DNA of 64,000 nt from Oasisia sp. SBJ-2009 (GCA_964017155.1 OZ024865.1:43066329-43130328); one strand, 5' to 3'. Positions 31,181 through 46,715 are shown, counted from the first letter of the stretch. A program made the numbers and translations. Notes: generated from the letters alone by a model not told the origin.

Positions 31181-33252
31181 ACATGCTTCATTCTTTTAAA
31201 TCAATCTTGATACAGTATTCGGAAACTAGATATTATGTTGAACGGTCATGCATAATCTTATATGGTACAGCACGAATAATTATAATATTATTTTATAATT
31301 ATGGTGGTGTATAAATCAGAAAATGTTTGCAGTGGTATTGTGTTTGAGAATAATTGTTTATTTCATACTGTTTGAATTGCATTAAGAACTATACAACTAC
31401 TTCCGCTATCGTCTTTTCAAAGCATTGTCATATTGACTATTAAAGAGGTGTGTTTAGTTTAATTCAGATTCAATATGTGACTGTTTTAGTGGCAATCACT
31501 GGTCAATGTCTTTCGCCGAAGGCAGACGGAACAGGCTGACAAGTGCTGATGGGAGAATAATTGAATATCATCAACAAGTTCGCCTGTCTAAACAATGACT
31601 AAGTGAATATTTGTCTGAAATAAAACTACAAATGTTCATTTGATATGCTGTGTCAGTGTCATTATTTCAAACTGTTTAGAAGTTATGCAGAACAAGTCAC
31701 CGTGCCGGACATCATTGACTCTTTCATCAACGCGTATATTGTTATTGTTCTACTTGTCACACTATTTGTACTGTACTATTTGTACTCCCAAGTTCTTACC
31801 ATTTATCCACAAGGCAATGTGGACAGTAAAAGCAAGATAACCAGTAACCTATTCATAATTAACTAAACCTGTCAACATTTGGCGTATATTTACTTCGAGT
31901 AATAATCTGCCGTTTAACCACATAATGATGTGATAATTTCTTTAGAACACTTACATATACTGAGACAGACACGCGCACACTCACAAGTAGAAACGTATAC
32001 GTACACGTACAGTTTAGGTATATAGCACTCTCTCTCTCTTTCTCTTGATCTATCTCTCTCGCTCTCTCTTTATCTATCTCTCTCTATCTCTCTCTGTCTC
32101 TCCGTCTCTCCGTCTCTCTCTCTCTCTCTCTCACACGCCTTTCGTACGTCTCTGTCCCTGTATATTCTCTGTTTCTCCTTTTTCGCTCATTGCACAATTA
32201 TTTTGCCGGTTCACATATAAACCCAATATTAAAATGGCTACGTATCTACTTTTATACGGATGCACACGTGTGCATGTGTCTAAGTTCATCCAATATAATT
32301 GGCAATATTGTTGTGTTGATGAGAAAAAACATGTACCTCTTAGCACATGGAAACGACCATTAGTCCTTTTTAATTTCAAGTTCTTGTGACTACCAGACAC
32401 AGCACAAAACAATATCTCAAACATTATATTATATAGTGCAGTCGATAAAACAATAAACATTGTTTCTGTCCTTGTTTAAACTGTTCTATGAAAAAAAGAG
32501 TTTGTCGGCGGTACGCATATTCGTCAAGTTTAAAAAACACGCAAGATGTCTAAGCAATTAACAGTGTTATTGCTACACCTTTGTAAACACACGTTAAATA
32601 TATAATCTGAGTAAATAACTCGTTTTCTTATCATTAAACACTCAACATATTACGGTGAACACCATATACGAAATTCTAGCTGATTACGTGCTCACAATAT
32701 GTGCGTTTTGATGTTCTCAAAAGTCATGTCACCCAAACAGTTAGTGTTTTTTTCTGCAGGAAGCTAATTTGCCATTTGTTTGAGTTAGCTGGAACACGTT
32801 TACAATCTAAACAACAAAAATAAATGTTTGACAGTGAGAATAAATGTTAATGTATCTGCACTGATACACTAATGTCTGCACCACACATACCTTGCCACGC
32901 CTCACAGTACTGTTGAAGATTTATTTTCTTTCAGTTGCATTCTTCTCAAAACGATTTGCTCGGGAATTCTTTTTCGAACTGCTTACGCGGTGCTGCCTTT
33001 GTATTATTATCTTTCTATTAAGTTATCGATTCTAACTGATGACAACTGATACGAAGCTTGCTTTTGGTGAGATGATGCGTTTTTCATGCGGGTGATCACA
33101 ACAGTAGGTGCTTATTCATTATGTATGTGATAGTCGGGTACACACGCATGCCAATACAGTCAATTTATGCAAAACTACCTGAACAGGTAAGCAAAATGGG
33201 TTTTGTTCGTATGTGTTACAAACAGGCAGACAGAGATGCAGAGTGAGATAAC

Positions 33253-33317
<65 letters not shown>

Positions 33318-34960
33318 GAGCATTGTTTGTGTACATCAGTGCTTCAGTCATTATGTGTATATTTTTTATGTGAGCGGCTACGCAGTTGTAGCGTGTTCGT
33401 AGACCTTTGCTGAGCTGATAGTTGCGTGACAATCCGACATGTGCGTACTTGTTTTCGGTTATCGGATTGATGACCAAATGTACTGTGGTGTTACCGGCAC
33501 CGTCAGAAATGCCGCTGTCAGATATTGTCGTACATGCATCATACTACACAACTGTTCGGTTTCTTCATCGAAATGAAGTCCTGACATATTATTGGAATGT
33601 AGCAACAGTGTATCTCAATACTTTGTTTGAAATAACCTAATATTTTCTAAAGCACAACTTTCATTGTGTCCTTTCTAGTCCACATATAATGTTACAACGG
33701 CATATATGTTATGTATAAACTATATAAAATTATATATCGTGATGTTTTTCATACCGTGGAAAATGTTCTACATAAATATCTAAGTTTCACTATGGGGTAC
33801 GTTATATCAGGGATAACCATATAAATGTAAACACGTTACCCATATGTATAAATCTGATGATCGATTTCATTATTTAGGATATATTGTATAGCGGACTCTT
33901 GCACAGAGCGAAAAGCAAACGCCCCAAAACTAATTTCAGCATCCAAGTGGTTATAATTTGGAGTCCAATACAAAAGTAATTACTTTGTAACCGTAGGCTA
34001 CGAATATTATGACGCTGTGATGTCAAGTTGATAGTGAACAACCAAGGAATGTGCACGTATGATAATTATGTTTACATAACATTTATGTCCCAGCTGAATA
34101 TATGTTCTTTTCGACATAGCTGTCGTTGTTATCTAGACGTAATGTAATGGGCAGACCGGAATGTGTAAACGTAAACTACTTCAAGCTGTACTAGCTGCCA
34201 ATAGCACAACTAATATAAATGACTATTTTTCTACACACGCACCAAGCTCTGTCCGGCCGCACACAACAATATATCTTCCATTGTTGAGGCCAGCACCAGA
34301 CAACTATACCGCTGCGCTCGAGTGAACACAGTCAACCGGGTGTGTTAAGTGCAAGACGCCGGTGAGTGACAACTCACTCCCGTGGCTGCTTAAACACTGT
34401 GCAACTAACTTGCTGTCACACCGTGTCGGGATCTGAAGCATGTGTGCAAACAGTGATTAACCGTGAAGAAAAAAAGTTGCATGATCAGACGAAACCATAT
34501 TACAGTCATGCATGCATGTTAGTCCCTGTACGGTGCTGGGCTGGGCAATTGTGAGAAACTATGCGGGAAAGGACGGACGCTAGAATGAGATTGTAACATT
34601 TGTTGCGGGTTGTGGATCAAACGACATAATTGCTGGGCGGTGAAGGCTCGGTATTACATCCTGTCAATAATTTTGTTATCTCACAAAATGTATCATTACC
34701 TGAAACAATAAAAATACCAACTGATCAAAATATGTTTCAAAATTCACCATAACAGATATCATGTAGGATAGAATCGTAATCAGTAGCAGCTATCGTTATG
34801 CGGATTGCACGATGAGCATACATGGCCACTTCACTGAAGTGCCAGCGTTTAACGGAAGGGTCAATACAAGTGCTATTAATCTCAACGAAAGCAAAAACAG
34901 CATCGAATGACTGAGGTCATGGATACATGTTAGATAAATAAAAATGAAATTAATACGTGA
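31181..34960. other. 3' flank of gene unit A, noncoding
   Basis: Collinear and near-identical with 60266 to the window end (offset about 29081). Contains a (CT)n tract at 32030-32132 and a (GA)n tract at 33259-33315. Short open frames here are not supported as genes, although some (for example 33422-33640 and 62503-62721) stay open in both copies simply because the copies are recent. Confidence 0.7.
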
Positions 34961-35039
34961 TTTTCGAAGATATGGGAAACGTCAATCAAAGTAGTTAGTG
35001 GCAGCGGCAAGCACTGCAGGCATAGAATGTGCTTCACTT

Positions 35040-36572
35040 AAATAAAGTACTCTTATTTAAACAAATAAAAACCGTTGTGTATCAACTTCTTGATGTGGCG
35101 TGAATTAAGCATTGTTCATGTCGGCGTCATTCATCTGAAGGGCATCGAAATGTTTGCAAGTCAGCCAAAGGCACAGTTCATCATAAACCAACAGATAAAA
35201 AAACAGTGCGTGTTGGTCAGATAAAGTTCAGCTCAACAAAAACATATACAGCATTTCATTGGTAAAACGGCAAAACTAATAAAACATGAAGATAAATGTG
35301 GTGTTCAGAAGACGATAATTTCTTAAGAAGAAAACAAAGGAGGCTTAGATTGATGTCGGTTACGCGGCCAAAAAGACATTTCAATCAACCAACAAACTCG
35401 TTTTTGCGGTGTTAGACAATTCACGCGATAGTACCACTTAAAACATCAGGTGAAAGGGTATCGCTATATCCCTAAAAGGCAACATGGCAGCATTGATTAT
35501 AATAATTTCGTTGCACTGAATCAATATTTTTCGAGGAATTTGGATGAATATTCGATACTTTATCGAATGCCATGGACGAATATGTAGCCTGAATATTTAT
35601 CGATTAGGATGGAAACGGAACATGCATATCACCTCGGGATGAGTGAGACATTGTATACGTTGTATGTGATGGTGAATGTTTTATTACGGCAACACTTCGA
35701 GTATCAGATTGTTGATGTAAAGGAATCAATATGCACGTATTAGCGCCACTATGATGCATTCGATGACAAATATTATATAGCCATTGATAATGTGTTACAT
35801 TTCTGATTCGCGAAATCTTGTCTACATGGTCATCTTACTTGATTTGTCAATATGCCTATTGTTTCCACAACGATTTCAGTCATGTATCGTCGTTAGCCAT
35901 TGCGTATTTCCTTACACAGATTTCAAGTATGACGAACACAATTTGACGTCAGTGAAGTGTAAAAACATTGGAAATTTATGTTTTTGTCGTAGTAGGTCAT
36001 CTAAGCAGAACTGATGAATGGTGTCTTACGGTGTAAATGAATGATGCATGTGTAGCACAGGATACAAAGTACTCATATTTAAACAAATAAAAATAGTTGT
36101 GTATCAACTTGATGTGGCGTGAATTTAACATTGTTCATATCGGCGTCACTCATCAGAAGGGCAGCGAAATGTTTGCAAGTCAGCCAAAGGCACAGTTCAT
36201 CATAAACCAACAGATAAAAAAACAGTGTAAGTTGGTCAGATAAAGTTCAGCTCAACAAAAAACACATACAGCACTTCATTGGTGAGAAGGGCAAAACTAA
36301 TAAAAATTGATTGTTAGAAAATTCACGCGATAGCACCATTTAAAATATCAGGTGAAAGGGTATCGCGATATCCCTAAAAGGTAATCTGGCACCATTGATT
36401 ATAATAATTGAATTCGACTGAAGAAGTATTTTTGGAGGATTTTGCGTGAATATTCGATACTTTATCGAATGCCATGGACGAATATGTAGCTTAAATATTT
36501 ATCGATTAGGATGGAAACGGAACATGCATATAAACTCGGGAAGAGTGAGATATTGTTTACTTTGTATGTGAT
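35040..36572. repeat. Diverged tandem duplication, ~0.7-1.0-kb offset
   Basis: Sequence from about 35046 (TTATTTAAACAAATAAAAA) is repeated from about 36070. Shared blocks include TTTGCAAGTCAGCCAAAGGC and TATCGAATGCCATGGACGAA (35560 and 36460). The offset shrinks along the alignment because of deletions in the second copy. Noncoding. Confidence 0.75.
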
Positions 36573-38690
36573 GGTGAATGTTTTATTATGGCAATTCTTC
36601 GAATATCAGAGTGTTGGTGTAAAGGAATCAAAACCTTACACAGATTTCAAGTATGACGAACACAATTTGACGTCAGTGTAGTGTAAAAACATTGGAAAAT
36701 AATGTTTTTGTCGTAGTAGGTCATCTAAGCAAAACTGATTAATGTTATCTTACGGTGTAAGTGCATGATGCGTTTGTAGCACAGGACATGAACAATAATT
36801 ACAAAATTAAAGAGTTTGACATTGCCTGTATTGTGCCTGAATGAATAACACTGTTTCGCGTGTGGTATGTATTATATTTCTAGGTATTGCTACATACTAT
36901 ATTGTGATTAGTAATCATACTTATGTCGGATTATTCAGGCTGCAGATGAACTTACTGTGAGAGATACAGCGGCTGGCAGGCGACCGTATGCAACGGATAC
37001 TGAAGCTACGTCTGCTGTAGATATGGACGTCCCATTCGCTACAGGAGATGCCCCTGGAACAGGCGCCACTACAAGTGTCACCGTCATCGTTATGTCAACA
37101 CGTGTCGCGGCTGCTGTTGCGAGCGATAGACAAGTATCACGAGGTGACTAGATGGTATACCACACACGTCTGTTTCTGTGACTATCGTTCTGATCTTTGT
37201 TTTTCTAGCAGACAATTACTTTTACATTTAATATTCTAGTCAACATGTTCCTAAAATACTTATATATATTCACTCCTGTCGAATTATATGGAGTAATTTA
37301 AATTTAGATTGTATGACATACTGTTTCCTGACTGAACAATAACTACGATGTTAGGTCATTGAACTCTCTTTTTATTTCCGTTAAATTGTATTGCCTCTCC
37401 TCAATACACATATAATGTTTCAATTGTATTGATGGTGTCGCATCGGCGTTAGCTGTAACATTTTTTTTATCACTGGAGAATACCGTACTAAATCACACGT
37501 CTTGTCGTTTGTATTACAGCGAAGTCCAGGTGTTTACCTTGATGACAGACGCAACCTACAACCCATGGGAGATAGCTGTCTCTGAATGTCCATATACATG
37601 TTTGTTTGCAACCGCAAACGCAACCTAAAACCCATGGGAGATACCTTTCTCTGAATGTCCATATACATGTTTGCTTGCAACCGCAAATACTGTACGAGAA
37701 ATCCATTGCTACAATCAAGCTACTGCAGTGAAATTTGTTTGTTATTGTACATCTAACTAATTTCACATAAACGATACACATATTCAAGATATATTCTTGA
37801 AATGTCAATCCAGCTTTTAATGTAGATCGCGAAAGTCTAGAAAAATGTGTTCGTTTTCTATGGTTTCTAGGGACTTATATCCGGGTATCCTAATCCAAAA
37901 ATTGGGATGCGATTTTAATATAATATTACAATAATATATCAGGGCATTACAGCGGCGTATCATTTGGAACGTCGGTATATGTAAGCTGTGTTTTTGTCAT
38001 CAAACTGTGTCGCAGCAGAGCTCTCTGTAGGTGTTTCCATGCGTTAGCAAGTCACGTAACGGTGCAATGTATCATAAACCAATCAAACACCTCCGACAGC
38101 AAAGTGTTGACTGTTGTGAAAACCACAGGCGCACCTACGTTAGACATGTCAGGTGAAACAAACAAAAACAGTTACATACATTCAAACACGAACACTCGAG
38201 CAGGCAATCACACACAAAAACTGACACAATGATTGACGCACTTGCATACGATCTCTGTCTGTCTCTCTCTACCCCGTACCTCGCATCAACTCGAACCAAA
38301 AAAAACACGCACACCCGCTCGCTCTCTCACTCTCGAAAAAAAACCAGTTATATTAATTTACGCATTGACAGATAAACTGCTGTTTGTTCAAATAATGGCA
38401 TGCATACTTCTCAAATTCTGACGCCAATACTTTCATATTTTAATGCATTAATTCATAATTTCATTTCTTCAATATTTCATTCATATTTTCACATATCCAA
38501 CATGTCATTCGTTCATACACATATACGTTAGGTTTTCAGATGTTCACGCTTTCACAACACTTTCACAATACTTTATCAACATTTCCACACTTTCATAATT
38601 ATCATATTCTCATAATATCATACTATCATAGTATCATAGTTTCATACTCTCTTTCTCTCAAACTTTCACGCTCTCATTATCTCTTACTCC
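36573..38690 (-). repeat. Inverted repeat arm 2 (partner 20998-23118)
   Basis: Reverse complement of arm 1, with the same internal landmarks: orphan 3b exon, 69-bp duplication, TCATAC-type low-complexity end. The two arms enclose the gene A region. Confidence 0.9.
36939..37129 (+). pseudogene. Orphan terminal exon 3b of the Cys-rich family
   Basis: Acceptor TTATTCAG then a 191-base exon, exactly the functional length. It reads GCR, stop, TYCERYSGWQATVCNGY, stop, SYVCCRYGRPIRYRRCPW and on to a terminal CCCERstop. Two in-frame TGA codons but no indels. The donor partners (exons 1 and 2) are absent nearby. The sister copy in the other arm has decayed further. Confidence 0.8.
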
Positions 38691-39120
38691 TATACTGTAA
38701 TGCTGCCATACTGTCATTCTTTCATACATTCATATTTTCATATGTTCATATTTTTATACTCTCACACTATCTTTCGTTCGTCCTCTTATACTTTCAAATT
38801 GTTATACTAGCATATTTTCGTCCTCTCGTAATCTCATACAATCATATTGTCCTGCGCTCATACCCTCGTATTCTCATAATTTCATCTTCTCATTCATTCA
38901 TCCTCTCACCTATTCTTATATCCTTATAGTCACATACTCTCATATCCTCTTACCTTCATGCCATTATGCTATCTTATTCTCACACTACCATTCTTTCATA
39001 ATGTTATACTGTATGTCATACTGTTCATACTTTCATACTCTCATTATCGCGTACCCTCATTGTCTTATGCTGACTTACTTTTATCCTCTCATCCTTTCAC
39101 ACTATCATGCTCTCCGAGAG
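38691..39120. repeat. Degenerate TCATACTCTC-type low-complexity repeat
   Basis: Loosely repeated TTCATAC/CTCTCAT motifs. They start already inside arm 2 (about 38540) and give a spurious 129-codon frame. Confidence 0.75.
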
Positions 39121-39142
39121 AGGGAGATAGATAGATATACAC

Positions 39143-39193
<51 letters not shown>

Positions 39194-39245
39194 ATCATAA
39201 ATATGTTAAGGAATTGTATTTATACTACACGGGGGGGGGGGGGCG
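39143..39245. repeat. (TA)n tract and poly-G run
   Basis: (TA)n at about 39143-39195 followed by a run of about 13 G at 39231-39243. Confidence 0.9.
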
Positions 39246-39939
39246 GGTGTTGGGGCATATTTTCTCAAAGAAAGGTATTAGTCGATACGGGATGCGAATG
39301 GAATCGGCCTTGGCCGGGTGGCGACCCCGGATGTAGGTTGACATGTCGGATCCCAGATGATCGACCCATGACAGGTTCGGCCTACATTCACAGTCACAGA
39401 CTCACGCATAGCATATGCATCGCAACTGTCATATAGGAAAATGCATGTTATTACAGTTTGCTATTTACGTTTCTGTGATATGTGTAAACAAGTTGAGGAC
39501 ACTATTAAGCGAGTGCCATTATCATTCTATACAGAAATTTTAAATGCATGTATGTGTAGGCAGTAATGTTAAACTGGTAGGGGATTTTAAACGTTTGATC
39601 AACAATGTCCAAACATATAAACGTACCATTTAAAGGATGTATGATCCTGATTTGTGAGAGGATGGAACCATATCTTAACGCCAACTGCTAGGTGTTTGCC
39701 TAGAAAATACATAATGCCTCATTTTCACAATCTTGCTCCAACAATGGCATTCCCAGCAGTGTCACGATTATCAGTGTCGTCAGACGAAGCAGACGCAGAT
39801 ATGTGAATCACGAATACTTGCTTAGACACGAATAAGACATCAATCTATTTATATATAATTACAGTAACATAAAATATATTTTCTAATGGCATTGATTGTT
39901 TCATATTATTCACATTCTCATATAAAAATACTACAAATT

Positions 39940-40400
39940 ATAGATGTCGGAAAAGGGGATAGAAGGTCGTACACAAAGTGTTGGAATTTAATTCAGGTAT
40001 ATGGATTGATAAAAACCTTAACTGGAAGAAAAATACAAAAGACAAATGCAAGAACATTGCCCAGTTATTAGTAATAATTAATAAACTCAACCCACTGTTA
40101 CAGTCGTGAATATTAAAACAAATATACAATGCCTTAGTTCAACCCCATTTATCATTTGGTCTAGTTGCTTGGTATAGTAACATTCGTGGCAATTTAGCTA
40201 ACATAAGCAGACTATTTAAATTTCAAAAATAGCTATCATAGTAATCGATAAAAGCAAATTTATAGCACACACTGATCCCATCTTTAAATGTTCAATATTT
40301 TAAAATTAGAACACCTATTTATAATTCAAGGATATAAGCTATATGATAAAATAATGAAAAAACAATGTCCAAAATACGTTTTAACATCTGTCATGAAATT
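39940..40400 (+). pseudogene. LINE reverse-transcriptase relic
   Basis: The plus-strand frame from about 39999 reads IWIDKNLNWKKNTKDKCKNI, then INKLNPLLQS, stop, ILKQIYNALVQPHLSFGLVAW. This is the C-terminal (thumb) region of non-LTR retrotransposon reverse transcriptases: an ID..L.W motif followed by IY.AL..PHL.YG...W. Further LQK-like and AHTDP-like traces follow in shifted frames. Several stops; clearly dead and truncated. Family not resolved. Confidence 0.75.
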
Positions 40401-41434
40401 AATTAGCTGATCAGGTAGCATTGCATAAAGTGACGGTATTGGCGTGCGTCTATACCCGTCCAAAACATACATAATGAATAATAACCTAATTTTGCGATCA
40501 CCCACACGAAAACCGCATCATCTCACCCTAAACAAGCAATCTTACATAGCTTCATATCAGTTGTCATCAGTTAGAATCCATAACTTAATTGAAACATAAT
40601 AATATAAAGGTAGGAACGCGTAAGCAGCTCGAAAAAGAATAAACGATCAAAGGCATTTTGACAAGAAAACTACTTCAAAAGTACTGCAACGCGTGGCGAG
40701 ATATGTTTGGTGCAGACACTCGCTGATACATGCACATATATTAAAACTTATTATCACGGCCAAATATATGTTATTGGTGTTTAGATTGTAAACCTGTTCC
40801 AGCTAACTCAAAATGGTATTTGAGAACAATAAAACGCAAATATTGTGAGCATGTAATCAGCAACAATTTCGAATATGGTGTTCAACGTAACATTTTGTGT
40901 TATTAATGATAACGAAACGAGTTGTTCACTCAGAATATATACTTAACGTTTCTTTACAAAGTTGTAGCAATAACTACGTTAATTCTTTTTTTAAACATGA
41001 CGATTATATGCGTACCGCCGACAAACTTTTTTTGCAGAACGGTTAAAATAAGGACAGAAACAATATCGACTGTTTTCTGGACTGCACTATATAACATAGA
41101 GTGTGAGATATTGTTTTGTTGTGTGTCTGATAGTGACAAGAACATGAAATAAAAAAGAACTATTGGTCGTTTCCATCTGCTAAGAAGAACATATGTTTTC
41201 TCTCGTAAACACAACAACATAGCCAATTATACTGGATGCACTTAGACAAATGCACACGTGTGCATCCATATAAAAGTAGACACGTAGCCATATATATATT
41301 GGTTTATATGTGAACCGCCATATCAACTGTGTGAATGAGCGAATAAGGAGAAAACAGACAACACACAGGGAGAGAGAAAGAGAGAGGGCGAGAGAGAGAG
41401 TGCGATAGAGAGTGAGAGAGATAGAGAGAGAGAC

Positions 41435-41498
<64 letters not shown>

Positions 41499-41929
41499 AG
41501 ACACCTAAACGGTACGTGTATGTGTGTTTCTACGTGTGAGCGTGCGCGTGTATGTCCCTGTGTATGTAAGTGTTCTCAACTTATTATCACACGAGGCTTA
41601 ACGGCAGATTATTACTCATAGTAAAAATACGCCAAATGTTGACAGGTTTAGTTAATTATAGTTATTTAGATTACTGACTATCTTGCTTTTACTGTCCACA
41701 TTGCCATGTGGTTAAATGGTAAGTAAACGTACAATGACATAAAAGGTAATACTTGAGAGTTCACACTACAAATAGCGTGATAACTATAACAATAAACATA
41801 TATGTGTTGATGAAAGCATGCATAGTGTCAGGCACGGTATGTTGTGTAGTGGTTAGCAACGTACTGCATAACGTCTAAACATGTTGAAATAATGACGCTA
41901 ACACAGCATATCAACTGAACAGTTGTAGT

Positions 41930-41935
41930 TTTATT
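41930..41935 (-). terminator. Candidate poly(A) signal AATAAA, gene B
   Basis: Minus-strand AATAAA about 590 bp beyond the 3b stop; the nearer site used in A and D is AATGAA here. The mirror position exists for gene C. Confidence 0.35.
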
Positions 41936-42520
41936 GTAGCCAAATATTCACATAGTCATTGTTTAGACAGGCAAACACGTAGATGACATTCGATTATTCT
42001 CCCAACAGAACTTGCCAGCCTGTTGCGTCTGTCTTTGACGAAAGACATTGACCAGTGACTGCCACTGAAACAGTCACATATTCAATCTGAATTAAACCAA
42101 ACAAACCTCTTTAATAGCCAATATAACAATGCTTTGAAATGACGATAGCGCAAGTAGTTGCATAGTTCTTATTGCAATCCAAACAGTATGAAATAAACAA
42201 TTATTCTCCAAAAAACAATACCACTATACAAAAATTACGTTTCATACACCAGAATTATTGGTGTTGTAAAATAAAATATGATGCAAGACCGTTCAACATA
42301 ATATCTAATTTCCGAATCCTGTTTCAAAATTGGTTTAAATGAATGCAACGTGTTTCATTTCGAAAAAAATATTAATAAAATAACACGAATGGCGTGAATA
42401 AACACCAGCAATTATGTATTCTAATAAACAAGAAATCGAAAATCACAATGACTATTGAATAACAACTTTCATTAATCTGCTGACGTAGGTAATACGGTAT
42501 AACACCTACTTTTCATCAGC

Positions 42521-42711
42521 TTAGCGCTGGCCACAGCAGCTGTTACACCTGTTGACACAACGACGATGATGACAGTCGTAATGGCGTCTGTTCCAGGGGC
42601 ATCTCCTGTAGCGAATGGGACGTCCATATCTGCAGTAGACGTAGCTTCCGCATCCATTGCATAGGGTCGCCTGCCAGCCGTTGTGCCTCTCGCAATAACT
42701 CTCTCGGCAAC
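42521..42711 (-). CDS. Gene B alternative terminal exon 3b
   Basis: 191 bases after a CCGCAG acceptor, phase 1, ending in TAA. Encodes a 63-residue module rich in Cys, Arg and Tyr: CRESYCERHNGW, CNGCGSYVYCRYGRPIRYRRC, HYDCHHRRC, then CNSCCGQR at the end. Confidence 0.75.
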
Positions 42712-44320
42712 CTGCGGAATACAATATGCTTATCATTCCTAATCATAACATTGCACCCAGCATAAAATATACATCGACTGATGTTGCAAATAAAAAGAAG
42801 TAGATGTGAGCAGATATCACAATGAATAATTCAGCAGGAGTAACCATAATATAATACGTTTTGGCGCTGTCAAAGTGCGAACTCAAATATGTGATGTAAA
42901 TACGTAGAAAATAATATTCATGTTCAACGTATCAGTTAGACGATGGTATACATTTCTACCAGAATGCAACACCCGTTCTCAGTGTGTCACATTGTCCTTA
43001 ATATACTACATATGAATACATTTTAAAGTGTGCACGAACCGCAACGGCCGAGTCCCGGATAGTACGACTGGTTCAGTCCACACGAGCGGTAGTTCAATGA
43101 TCCGCGGTTACACTGGTAGTAGTAGCGACCGGAGAAGTAGCTCGAGTAGTAAGAGTAGGTACTGCGGGTGTAGCTACAGCGATCCCGACATAGCCCTAAA
43201 CACACAAATTATATCGCCACATCTACATTTGGGAATTAAACTAATTGAAGGCATAACTCAATTATAAAGAGGATTTTGACAGTTAAATGGTGGCTAAGCT
43301 TCCTTAGCTTTGCTAAACAGAAAAAACATGATAGCAGTTAATTTGACGGAAGTGTTTAACAAGAAAACATTACATATACATCAATACACATTCTGATGGC
43401 ATTAGTGGTGCTAAGGAAAATAATGTCACCCTATCTTATTAGTATTGATAATAGATATATTTAGATATGATAATAATAATAATTTCTGCCCTGATATTTT
43501 ATCAGATACACGTCATACAAAATAACTCGTTAAACGTAATAAAGAATGCATATTATTTATATTGAGGGATGTGACTGTCAATGTTATGCAATTGCGTATT
43601 TAAATAATGTAACTCTCCATGTTATCATTTTGATCATATAATTGACTTATTCGAAATACATATAGACAAATGTAGACATTAAGGTTTCATCATACTCACC
43701 ACAGCTTCCAGACTCTGTCACGCACTGGTTGGCGCCACAACGGCCGTACACAACTCTCCTGTTGATACATCGGTAATAGTAGGGGAAAGGCTTCACCAGA
43801 GACGGGTAGTAAAGGTTGGGCCGACGGTGCGTGCAGCAATCGTAGTCGAAGCCGTTAAAGCAGCCATCGTACCGGTTCGCTACAGGGACGAAAAAACACC
43901 CATATACATCAAATAGAACATCGTTGCTTTCACAAAACATGCCCATGCAAGTACTAACGTTACAAAACGTGCAGAGGCATGGGCCTAATTCCGCGGGAAC
44001 GTAACCACAAACGCACACAAGAACACAGGCAATGTATTCCCGTATAAGTATATATGTTTATTGATTGATGTAGCACCTTTTTAAACAACAATACTATGGT
44101 GCTAAACAATATAAGAATATAAGCTGTAAAAGGTGCTATATATTTCAATATAATACACATTTCGTATTGATAAATATATTGCTAAATATATTATTTGTTT
44201 AATTAGTAATAACAAATAACTTTCAAAGTGATAATGCATCATTAAATTAGATATATATATATATACACAAACACCCATACATTCACTGACGGACACACAC
44301 ACTTGAGGACACACACACAT

Positions 44321-44403
<83 letters not shown>

Positions 44404-44674
44404 TGTGTGTGTCCGTCAGTGAATGTGTGGGTGTTTGTGTTTCTGTAGATATTCACTCGTACGTATCAGTACACTTGCGCTCCGAAACCACATATATAAT
44501 ATATTGTCATCACGCAAGGCACACACACAACTACCCAAACAAGCAGTCACGCATACACATACAGCCAACACAAACTAGCATGTACATTCACTTATATCAC
44601 ACACTCTTGTGAACCTTACCTTCTGCTGCTAACACGGCAGCTAGCGCCAGCAACGCGATGAAATACTTTGCCAT
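42521..44674 (-). CDS. Gene B: secreted Cys/Tyr-rich protein with two alternative C-terminal exons
   Basis: Intact copy. Signal-peptide exon 44689-44620 (ATG 44674, MAKYFIALLALAAVLAAE), common exon 43879-43700, then terminal exon 3a (43195-43023) or 3b (42711-42521). All junctions are GT-AG and phase 1; spliced lengths are 135 (3a) and 141 (3b) residues. The common module reads NRYDGCFNGFDYDCC, YYPSLVKPFPYYYRCINRRV, GRCGANQC, ESGSC. Its aromatic-aromatic-x-C spacing is loosely like chitin-binding peritrophin-A (CBM14) modules; that link is inference. Cleaved signal peptide and paired cysteines imply an extracellular disulphide-bonded product. Promoter: TATA box at 45047-45040 and a noncoding exon ending 44969. 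Divergently transcribed from gene C. Function unknown. Confidence 0.8.
43023..43195 (-). CDS. Gene B alternative terminal exon 3a
   Basis: 173 bases after a GTTTAG acceptor, phase 1, ending in TAA. Encodes LCRDRCSYTRSTYSYYSSYF, GRYYYQCNRGSLNYRSC and RCGSCTL. No splice donor is visible before or at the stop, so it should be terminal. Nucleotide-identical to the gene C exon as far as I can read. Confidence 0.75.
44265..44440. repeat. Intronic hairpin: 39-bp inverted repeats around (TA)n, gene B
   Basis: 44265-44303 (ACACAAACACCC...CACACACT) and 44402-44440 are reverse complements with about one mismatch, enclosing a TA tract. The same structure lies in gene C (about 47960-48088). It is absent from genes A and D, which have only a TA tract. 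Confidence 0.85.
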
Positions 44675-45039
44675 CGTGTCTCTTTTATTCTGAAATTAAA
44701 TATAATTGTCAGGAAAATTGGATGACATATTACCATTCTCGTAATACCACAATCAAACGTTAAGTAAATGTTCAACTAGGCCGATTAGTGCATTTCATGA
44801 GAGCTCGTATCGAATACAGAATAAGTATTATAACTATTGTATACTTGTCGCATATCCCTCATTTCAATGTAGTTTACATTTATGATTTTACGACTTACAA
44901 AATGTAATACTTACCGTCATTTCGTTGCGAATATTATAGATGAAAAGCCGTAGAAAATTCTTACTTACCAAGCAGACTACGTTGTGACCGACAGTTCGTC
45001 AACTGATGCCAAAGATAATGTTATATGAAACTGTCTCTG

Positions 45040-45047
45040 TATTTATA
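45040..45047 (-). promoter_or_regulatory. TATA box of gene B
   Basis: Minus-strand TATAAATA in the block conserved across the family; conserved donor GTAAGTAA follows the noncoding exon at 44969/44968. Confidence 0.75.
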
Positions 45048-45629
45048 CCATTGCGTCCCTATGAATCACGTCTCGTTGCACGTCATGATTTGTTTTATAT
45101 TTTGCCATCATCTTGAAAGACGGGAGTGTTGTTGCAGATTGATCATGTCAGACTAATACTTTTTGTTATCAAACAATGTACCTGGTTTATTATTTTGTTT
45201 AGTAAAAACAGTGTACAACAGTTTATCATATTCTCTGTCATTATTCAAGTTGAAGCAATACATATTGTTTATAAAACATGCATGTTTTACATAGAGGAAT
45301 GAATAGTTGCATTGCGACATTCAGATGACTAATGTGCCGCAGACAAACAGTCGCAATTAGTACATGCACGCAAAGGATTACAAATACAAAAACGACGTTA
45401 CTGTGAACAGGCAAGACATTGTTGTCCAACACAAAGGTACTATACATATATTTAATGGAATTATGTTGATAAAGGTATGTTTATAATGATGATACTTAAA
45501 CTATACCAATGATAAAGGAATGTCAGTTTTTATTTAAATGATCAACTTTCAAGATTTGTTTAAACGTTTTAGATTGTTTTAATCGGCCCTGACAAAGGAT
45601 AAGGAAAGACCGAATAGATACATAAATGA

Positions 45630-46715
<1,086 letters not shown>

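Noticed and set aside
33422..33640. 72-codon frame kept open in both segmental copies (also 62503-62721)
   Set aside because: The copies are too recent for an open frame to be informative; no domain, signal peptide or splice context.
39200..39430. Possible tRNA or SINE in the GC-rich patch after the poly-G run
   Set aside because: No A/B box pair or cloverleaf that I could fold; only short unrelated motifs.
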